A stretch of 64,000 nt of DNA from the NCBI RefSeq assembly GCF_000247695.1, contig NW_004624843.1, forward strand, positions 5,990,602 through 6,054,601, in the 5' to 3' direction. The position numbers and the translations under genes are program-made. The notes beneath the pieces are model-generated. The model made no database searches, was not told the DNA's origin, and worked only from the letters and a program-made list of their open reading frames with translations. This DNA comes from Heterocephalus glaber. Lineage: Eukaryota; Chordata; Mammalia; Rodentia; Bathyergidae. Below, piece after piece: positions 37,701-47,600 of this stretch. Positions within the stretch are counted from its first letter, which is position 1. Each line of letters starts with the position of its first letter.

Positions 37701-40700
37701 TTTTCAGAGCTGGGGATGGAATTCAGGGCCTTGCACATGCTAGGTAAGTACTCTACCACTGAGCAACATCCCGATCTATATATTCTAGATTAAATAAAGT
37801 TCCATCTGCCTTCTCACTTTCTAGTTAATTAAAATGAACTAAATAAAAAAAAAATGAACTAAATCCAAATAGCAAAGTACCAACTAATAATTTTTTTTAA
37901 AAGGCAGGGCTAGCATTTCTAATTTTTTTTTGAAATCTTTCATTTCAAAGATTTTTCAAAAAGTAACAGAACAAATTAAAACTTTAGAAATTCAAAAGGA
38001 CTATATATACAGTAAGTCAGAAGTTCTCGCTAAGGCAATTCTGTCCAATTTTGCCCATCCCTCCTCCCAGGAGATGTGGACTTTTGGCCATGCGTGAAAA
38101 CATTTTTGGATGCCACAAGTCGGGGAAAGAGAATGGGGATGCTGCTGTCACCTAGTAGGTAGAGGCTGGGGATGCTGATAAACTTCCTGTAACTTGGGGG
38201 ACAGTCCCCACAACAAAGAGTTACTTAACTCAAGATGCTAACAGTGTCCAAGTTGAGAGATTGTGCAGTAAAACCAACTGAAAAATCAGGACAATAAAGA
38301 TTTAATATTGGGAGGGGAAAAGAAGTAATTTAAAAATAAAATAATTCAAACCTGTTCACAGAAAGGCTTGAGGTTGATCCGGAGAGGGAATGTGTAACAG
38401 CTAGTTTCTTTGTAGCGTTCACACTTTACAAAATCAAAATTAAATCTTAGTAATGAAATTGTTAGAAAGGGAGGCAGCTTACGTAATTTGGCCGACTGTT
38501 AAAAAGAAAAAGTTACAAAATTTTTAAAAAGCAGTTATATGAAGTATACAAAATGTTATTTAAGGTATGAAAAAACAACGTATGACAATTTTAAGCGAAA
38601 TATGTCCTTAAATCATAATAAACTCATTACCATGGTTAAGTCTTGATACAAACTCCCAACTCTTGAGATGTTACTCATCTATTTTATGGGACTAAGCCCG
38701 CTTTACTCATTTAGGCTTACAACTAAAAATCTGCAAGCTAGTCTTGTTTTAGTGTTGCTACCCCAAAATACTATTTGATGACCACATTATAACTGGCTGT
38801 TCCCTTTCCCTCTGTGCCTATTTGATGCCCAACTCCTGGCCTCTCACCTTGCTCCATGATGTCAACCATATGTAATTACCTAGCAGCCATAGTTCTTATG
38901 CAGTGAAGAACTGGAGCTCTGAGACCCGAAGTGGTATGAGAAATGTAAGTGTATCTGTATTTTCCGGGGAGAAGATCCATAACTTTCATTAGACTTTCAG
39001 AAGTACTCCTAACTAAAAGGTTAAGATCTACTGATGGAAGTTTCATACCTACTCTTAAATTCAAAAGCAGGTAAGATTTTTATGTTTTGTTTTGTTTTAT
39101 TTCCCTGCTTTAAAACAAAACACTAAAGCTTGGCATGGTTGGCCCCACCTGTTTTCATAGTAGGAAACAGAAACACTCAGAAAGCTTCTTGCTGGTAGGA
39201 ATAAAAACATATCCATACTGCCTCTTTCATAACAGTAATTTGCCAAAAGCAGGGAGTTTATACTAAAAGGCATATACTGAAGAAACTCTGAGGTACAAAC
39301 AATTTTTCCGGGGAGAGAAGGAAGTTGAGAGAACTGTTAGACTGAAAGCTTTAAATATATTCTTTATTGCAAAATATTTAAAAATAGATAATAATGTCAA
39401 TGCTTTGTTGGGTCAAGAGCTTCATGTATATCCATCCTCCAGAAGCGTTTTGTTTTGTGGTCCTGGGGATTAAACTTAGGGCCTTCACACTGAGGTATAT
39501 CCCTGGCCCTTTTTTATTTTATTTTCTTTATTTTGAGCCAGGGTCTTTCTAAGTTGCTAAAATTGCCCAGGCTGGGCTTAGGCTTGAAATCCTCCTGCCT
39601 CAGCCTCCCAGAGTGCTGGATTAAGGTGTGCACTACCACCCTGGCTTCCCCTAGACTTTTTCAAATAAGGCCACTTCAGCTGACTGACAGACTTTCTTAA
39701 GTACTAAGTGGGTGCCCTGGAAAAAGGCAGGCATCATTACCTTTGTTGCTTTAACCAGCCGGTCACAAGTTCCACAGTGGTACAAGTTGTCACAGTCGAA
39801 AACTTCCTCTTCTACATACATGTTCCAGAGCGCATCTTCCAAACCAGATACACTTTTGACTGCTACTGTTAGATCTAAGAAGTCTTCCTGAAAGATACAG
39901 GAATACTGAAAAAATAATTGTACAGAGGTTTATAAACACATCACCAACTCAAACATATACTGAGGGGTGATTTAACTCAGTGGTTCTGCTGCCTGCCTCG
40001 AAAGCTTAAAGACCCGAGTTTGATCCCCGGTACCAAAAAAACAAAACAAAAGAAAACATATACTGGGGATAATCAATAGATTTTTCCTAAAACACTGTAG
40101 GCATGAAAATGTAGGTGTCTTGACTAGCTACTGGTGAAATTTTTAACACTCAATTATCCTTTCTAAATCAAGCTATAACTCAGCTTAAAATATATTAGGA
40201 AAACACTAGGAGAAATTTATGAGTTTAGTGTAGATGTAATAAGACCTATTTTCTCAAGAAGTAAACTGCAATAAAATACATCCTTGAATTTAAATACACA
40301 CAGTTTTTAGGACTGTTTTCGTCTTTAGAAGTATAACAGCAAAGTCAAGGTTGAATTTTCTAATGTAAACTCCATTCGTTTTTCTTTGGCTAAGGTTGGC
40401 TTAAGACATACCAAAGAAGTTATAAGAGGGCTGAGGATGTAGCTCAGTGGCACTGCACCTGCCTGACAAGCTCAAGGTCCTGAGTTCGATTTCCCATACC
40501 AAAAAAAAAATCATGTTTGGACTGGGCATTTAGCTCAGTGGTGCTACACTTGCTTCGAAAGCACAAGGTCCTAAATTCAATCTCTAGGGGGTGGGGGTGG
40601 GGGTGGGGAAGAAGTTATAAGAAAAAAATTATTTTGAGCTAGGATAAACAGGTATTTCTATCAAAACAGAATGGCATTTCACAAAAAGGAAGTCTACTAA

Positions 40701-41575
40701 TTCTACCTAACTACATTGAATTCCACTATATTTCTTTTTTTTTTTAATTCCACTATATTTCTATTAATACATGCTATCATAATTTGGCATGTTTAAGTAA
40801 CATTTATGGCCCTGTGTATGCATGCAACAGCATTGTTTTAAGAGATTATGGAGGGGCCAGGGATATAGCTCAGTGGTGCGGTGCCTGCCTGGAAAGTGCA
40901 AGGTCCTGAGTTTGATCCCTGGTACCAGAAAAAAACAAAACAAAACAAAATACCAAAAAACCCTCATATTGCTAACCTTAAAAAAAAAGATTATGGAGAC
41001 TGGCAAACAATTAGTTCATGGTAAACATCTTAATATTTATAATAATGTGTGAAAAGTTAATGTCTGTAACTTACAATATGCTTTATGTACACTGTATTTT
41101 GCGATTTGTGAATTACATTAGGGCTAAGTCCATCATACAGTAATTCAAAGATACATAGGACATCTTAATTGTTTTCAGACTAGACTAACCAAGAAAGATT
41201 TTTTTCATGTTATTGGCGACTGAACGTAGGGCCTTCACACTGAGCTATATGTCCCTCAGTCCCCCCTTCCTGTTTTAGAGACAAGGTCTCACTAAGTTGC
41301 TAAATTGCTCAGACTGCATTGGAACTTTCAATCCTCCTGCTTTAGCTTTCAGAGTGCTGGGATTACAGGTGTGAACCGCTACATCTGGTTGACCAAGAAA
41401 GTCTCTATTAGCACAGATAAGGGCTAACTGTTTTTTTTTAAAATCTAACTCTTGAGAAACAGATGGTCGGGGGAATGGCTCAGTGGATACTGCTTGTCTA
41501 GCATGTATGAGCCCTGGGTTCGCTCCTGAACACCACCAGGAAAGTGAAAATAAAAAAGAGACTAAATACATGTGT

Positions 41576-41606
<31 letters not shown>

Positions 41607-44600
41607 TTTTTTATATTTCCAAGAGCAACAAACCCTAAAGAAAATGGCATTAAATTTTTCATTCATATAGTCAAATAGAGAAATGCTCTACAACTCTTGT
41701 CATAACAAAAGATTTTTCTTAAAGGGTTCAGTGATGAAATCATTAGTTATATAAGATGTATAGAGTGAACAGTGATCATTGTACTTACAAAAATCCAATT
41801 TCTAATTTCCAATGAGATTAAACAGGCAATCTCTATTATTACAAAGAATTGAAGGTCATAAAAATTAAAACAGTAATTAAAAATTTAAAATAGTAATTTT
41901 ATAGGTACTAGTTTATATATAGTATATAAACATAAGCACAAACAATACACTTAATAAGCGAAATCCAATATTTAACCACAGAGGTTTATCAGCTTAAACA
42001 TTACTCAATGTTCTATTTTTATTACCTCCCTAATTTTCTTTACAATATTCAAACCATGACACTGACTTCTTTCACAAGGCCAGTCTTCTACTTGTAAGTA
42101 TCTCCAAAACCATTACCCAAATATCAGATGTTTACAGCTTGTGTCTAGATGTCCCTCCCAAAGCCTCATGCAGTCCTAGGTGGGGGTTTTAGGAGATGGC
42201 TGGCCATAAGGGCAGGCAGCCTGGATAAAATATATAGGACAGAAAGACAGCTGCCATTGTTGCTGGTCACTTTCTGGGTGCCTTGCTGATTTCTGGCCAC
42301 CATGAGCTGTTTCTCCTCTACAGTGCCCTCTGCCATGCCACCCTGCCTTGGAGCCCACCAATTATGAACTCTACAAACTGTGAGCTACCATAAACCTTTC
42401 ATTTTTTAACTTTGGGTGTCGGGTATTTTGTCTTAGCAATGAGAAAAGTAACGAAGACATCAGAATACCAATTAAAAGACTCCTTTAGGATATTTGCTTC
42501 TTTTAGTTTACATGGAGAAATCTGATTTATAACTGATGATTCAGTCATAGTTAAAAGGGAAAAGTGATAAATTAACTTGTGTATCACAGATCACATAATC
42601 ACATGAATAACTTACAATACAATTTAATACTATAGTACTCGTATACTTACCTGCTTTTCACTGATGTTTTTACATTCTTTGCAAACAATCTGGTTAACAA
42701 TAGTTCCATGATACAGACGATTAATGAGGTCATGGCCAGAGGTCCCAACTAAAGAAGTTTCCAAAGCACTGAAGAGAATGCGATTCAGTTCCTGCACGTC
42801 ATGTTGTCTCATTTCCTAAGAAACAGGTGACTTGTAAATGTACTTCTGTGTGCCAGATTTTATAAACATGAATTTTAAGAATAATACTAGTAAGTGGTTT
42901 TGCCACCTGCCTAGCAAGCTCAAGGACCCGAGTTCAATCCCTGGTACCAAAAAAAAAAAAAAAAAAAGAATAATACTAGTAAAAACACAAGATTTGTCAT
43001 ACAATCCAATATAAGCCTTAATCAGATATAAGGATTACTAAGCAAAATTAGCTGGAAACAGGTTAAAAGACCATCACCTATTTTTATTTATATTATAAAA
43101 TAAAAATATGAATAGGGAGCATTCAGGATGTATTTATAACTCAACTTGCCTGACAACTGGAAAGTGCATTTATCCTTGTGGGGAACTGTATACATGGCCA
43201 TGTCACAAGGACGACAGGAGGGAAGAGCAGGACAGGTTCAAACTGGTGTCTAAGAGGTGATACCTCATGGAAGTCATAGTGGCTGGGGAACATGATGGGG
43301 CATCACCATTAGAGAAGGTCTAGAATTTATTACTGTGAAGTATAACCAACAAAAACAAGACTAACGTAGAGCTACTAAGAAAAATTCCACTCCTTAAGAA
43401 TAATTTATAAAGCAAAGTCAAGGTGGGCACCACTAATTAGAAGTGGGGACAAGGAGAGAGAACAGCTAGAAGGGAGAAAACAAGAGGGTGGGGAGCCCAG
43501 GAAGCAGGAGGACCTGGGGATCTAAGGAGGGTGGTGAGTGCTCCTGAGCTCACCCAGCTAACAGCAGACAGGTGTCTCCTGGCCTTAGCACATGGATGTC
43601 ATTGTTGATTTTGCCATGAAAAGCAGAAAGGAGGAGAGGCACAAATGCAGACTGCAGAATTAGAGGAGGTGTGGGAGGATAACAGAAAAATGTTTCATGT
43701 AGTGAGCTGCAGACAGAGGATGAAAGCTAGAGCAAGGTGTGGGGCTTGGTATCTTTTTCTTATATATATTTTAAAAATACATGACAAGTAGCCAGCTGTG
43801 GTGATGTATGCCTATGATCCCAGCACTTGGGAGGCGAAGGTAGCAGGACTGCTTTGAGTTCAAGGCCAGCCTGAACTACACAGTAAGGCCCTGTATCAGG
43901 AAAAAAAAAAAAAAAGAGACGAGCTCAGGAGGAGGAAAATGGTGGAGTGATGATTGACAGCAACATTAAGCCTCCCCTAAATCTAGAATCCAGACACTAC
44001 AAAATAACACCTGGCAAAGAAATAAAGAGTAGATTGTCAGAAATAGTGAAGGAACTGACACGAAAATTAGAGGCTACAGAGAAGTTGGAGAGATGGTCCA
44101 CAATGCAGAGAAAGAAAAAAAAAAATCTGAACCCTCTTCTCAGCAAGTGGCTTGTGGGGAGGGGAATTTGTCTCCCCAGAACCAAAGTAAGTGCCCAGGG
44201 CAAGGAGATCCAGGGAGAAATGGCTGCTGAGAACTGCAAAAGCAGCACGGCGTTTTGCTCCAATGGGACTCCTTCACACAGCAGGCAACAGCCAGAGAGG
44301 GAAATGATCTTTCACAACAGCCTCAAGAATAATTAAATGCTACTTAGGAATTAATCTAGCCAAGGAAGCAAAAGACTTCCACAATGAGAATTACGGTTCT
44401 CTGAAAAAGGACATCAAGGAGGATATCAGAAAATGGAAAGATATCCCCTATTCCAGGGTAGGCAGAACTAAGATAGTCAAAATGAGGCAGGAGTTTAGGC
44501 AGCTGAGCGAGTGGGCATGCCAGCACATGTGCAGAAAAACAGCTCCAATCAGAAAGTGCTATTTTCATTCAATTCTTCTCACAAGAATTCAAGCAGGATC

Positions 44601-47600
44601 TTGATAGGTCAGTTTAGACTTGATGTCAGCCCGAGTAGGGTATACAAAAGGCAGCCACCATAAAGCTCTTGGCCACTGAGCGCTCTCTTTTGCAGTGGTC
44701 CACCCTCACCCTGCGAGGGCACTTCTTTTCCTACTTTTGATTGGCCTGTACTGGCTCTGCAGAGCCTGTTTCTTTTCCTACCTTTAATAATTGTGAAACC
44801 TCACTACTTTTGAGCTTGTTTTGTCCAATTCTTTCTTCAGGACAAGAAGAACTAAGAAAGATTCTCTAGAAGGACTTCCCAGCACTGTAGAACCCAGTTA
44901 CAAAATGGCCATATTTCCAAAACTGATATACAGATTTAATGCAATCCCAATTAAAATACCAATTGCCTTCCTCACAGAACTAGAGAACAATCTTAAAATT
45001 CATATGGAACCAGAAGAGACCTAGGTAATGAAAGCAATCCTGGGCAATAAGAACAAGGAGGAAGGAATCACAATCCCAGACTTCAGGTTATAGTACAAAG
45101 CTACAGTGATAAAAACAGCAGGGTTCTGGCAAAAAACAAAACAAAACAAAACACCAGACACATGGATCAACCTAATAGAATAGAGGATGCAGAAACAACT
45201 TCAAGCATATTCAGCTATCTGATTTTTGACAAAAGGTTAACAACTTATGCTGGAGGAAAGTTAGTCTTTTTTTTGTTTGTTTGTTTTTTGTTTTTTTTTT
45301 TTGGTACCTGGGATTGAACTCAGGATCTTGTGCTTGCAAGGCAGGCGGTGGAACCACTGAGCTAAATCCCCGGCCCAGAAAGTTAGCCTTTTAACAAATG
45401 GTGCTTGAATCCCCGGTACCAAAAAACAAACAAAAAACAAATGGTGCTCGGAAAACTGGCTATTCACATGCAGAAGACTGAATCTAGACCCTTAACTCTC
45501 ATCTTTTACTAAACTAAAATCAAAATGGATTAAAGATCTAAATATTAAAATAGAAACAATCTGCAGGAAGATAAAAATAGGCAAAACCCCTGAAGACATA
45601 GATTTTGAACAGAAGTTCGGTTTTACAATAAATAACACCAAGAATCAACAAATGGGATTATATCAAATTAAAAACCTTCTGCACAGCAAAGGAAATAACC
45701 AACATAGTAAAGAGACAACTTACAAAGTGGGGAAAAAAATTTTTGCCAGCTATTCCTCAGACAGAAGACTAATATCTAGAATACATAAAAAACTAAAAAA
45801 AAATTAGACCTCCCCAAAATAGAAGACTCAATTAGAAAATGGGCAACTGAAATGAACATACACTTCTCAGAAGAAGAAATACAAATGGCCAATAAATAAA
45901 TGAAAAAATGTTCAACATCTTTAGCCATTAGAGAAATACAAATTAAAACAACACTGAGATTCACCTTATTCCAGAAAGAGTGGCTGTCATTAAGAAATCA
46001 GGTAAAAACAAATGCTTCTGAGGATGTGGGAGGAAAAAATAGATCCCCTTACATTGTTGGTGGGAATGTAAACTTCCATAATGTACAACCATTATAGATA
46101 CCAGTATGGAGGTTCCTCAAAACTAAAATAAGAAATTCCATTTGACCCTGCTATTTTCCATATAAGTGTCTTTCCGAAAGAATTAAAGACATCATATTAC
46201 AGTGATATATGCATGCCCATGTTTACAGCAGCACAATCTATAATAGCTAAGTCTTGGAAGCAGCCTGTATGTCCATCAACAGATGAATGGATAAAGAAAA
46301 TGTGGTATTTATATACACAATGGAGTACTACTCTTCTATAAAGGATAAACTTGAGTCATTTGTAGGAAAAATGGATAAACCTTAAGACCATAATGTTAAG
46401 TGAAATAAATCAGGCACACCAGCTTAAATATCACATGGTTTCGCTTATACAAATATATTTATATTTTTTCAAAATATAAAAAAAGAGCAAAATAAAAGGA
46501 AAAAATTTCTGTGACAGTTTCCTGTATTTGGCTTTGTAAGAATACATCTATACCATAGAGTGGAAGACCTGGATTTATTTGAATTTATATAGCTAACAGC
46601 TTATCAATACTGACGATAACTGGCTTTATGCACTGCTGACAAATGCTTAGTGTGTATAGTGGAATACTTTCTAGGACACACACAGAAAAATGAGAGTCCC
46701 CCCACACAATAGGACAAAAGAAGTCAGGGATGAGGCAGGAGAGGCGAAATACAAACACCTGCAAAATATGCCTTCACTGCTTTTTTTTTTTTGTATCGGG
46801 GATCAAACTCAGGATCTTGCGCTTGTCAGGCAGGTGCAGCACCACTGAGCTAAATCCCTGGCCTTCACTGCTCTGACTACAGTAAATGTTCCAATAAGAA
46901 TACCCAGATTCAAAAATAAAGCACATCACATAGGGAGATAGCATTTAGAACAAAATTACGTGTCAGTTTATCCTTTATTGCTAGTCAGATTGAAAAGCTG
47001 ATTAGCAGTTTGCCACAAAAATGTTAAGGTATTTCCATGTAATAGATGTTATATCTCGACTAGATTACATAAAAACTTTTAGAGTAGAAAATGCAAAAAT
47101 CAACTCCTGTACTTTTCCCTATATTTACAACCTTTTCCCCAACTCCAAATCACAGCCAGCAATAAAGAACCCTGTCTCTAAAAATATACTTTAAGCCAGG
47201 CATGGTGGTGCATGCCTGTAATCCCAGCACTAAGGAGGCTGAGGTGGGAGGATCATTGCCAAGTTTGAGGCCAGCCTGGGCTACATAGTGAGTGAGTTCA
47301 AGGCCAGTTGGAACTATACAACAATATCCTGTCTCAAAAAAGACCAAAAGAAAAATATATATATACATTTTTGCCAAGTAATTATTTAACATGAGAAGGA
47401 AACATTCAAACAATATGTTGAGCCTCTCAGACAAAATTAAAAGTCAGGTAACATACTAAACCTCCTCTACTGCTGGTCACTGCCTCAGAGACTTTCATAC
47501 CTCATTGCTGGTCCACCCAAAGCTGTCAGTGAGGTCAGTTGTGGATGCAGCTCCCTGGTCTAAGAGCAGAAGCTGAGCAAACAGGCGTTGCAATTGCAAA

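Larger units (their letters stand above)
44330..46500 (+). mobile_element. L1, 3' part of ORF2 and 3' end, interrupted
   Basis: Frames match the L1 ORF2 C-terminal region ([27 protein letters not shown], then the [15 protein letters not shown] end) with many stops and shifts. It is interrupted by the solo LTR at 44483 and ID SINEs at 45269 and 45405. It lies in the USP40 intron between exons 5 and 4. Confidence 0.85.
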
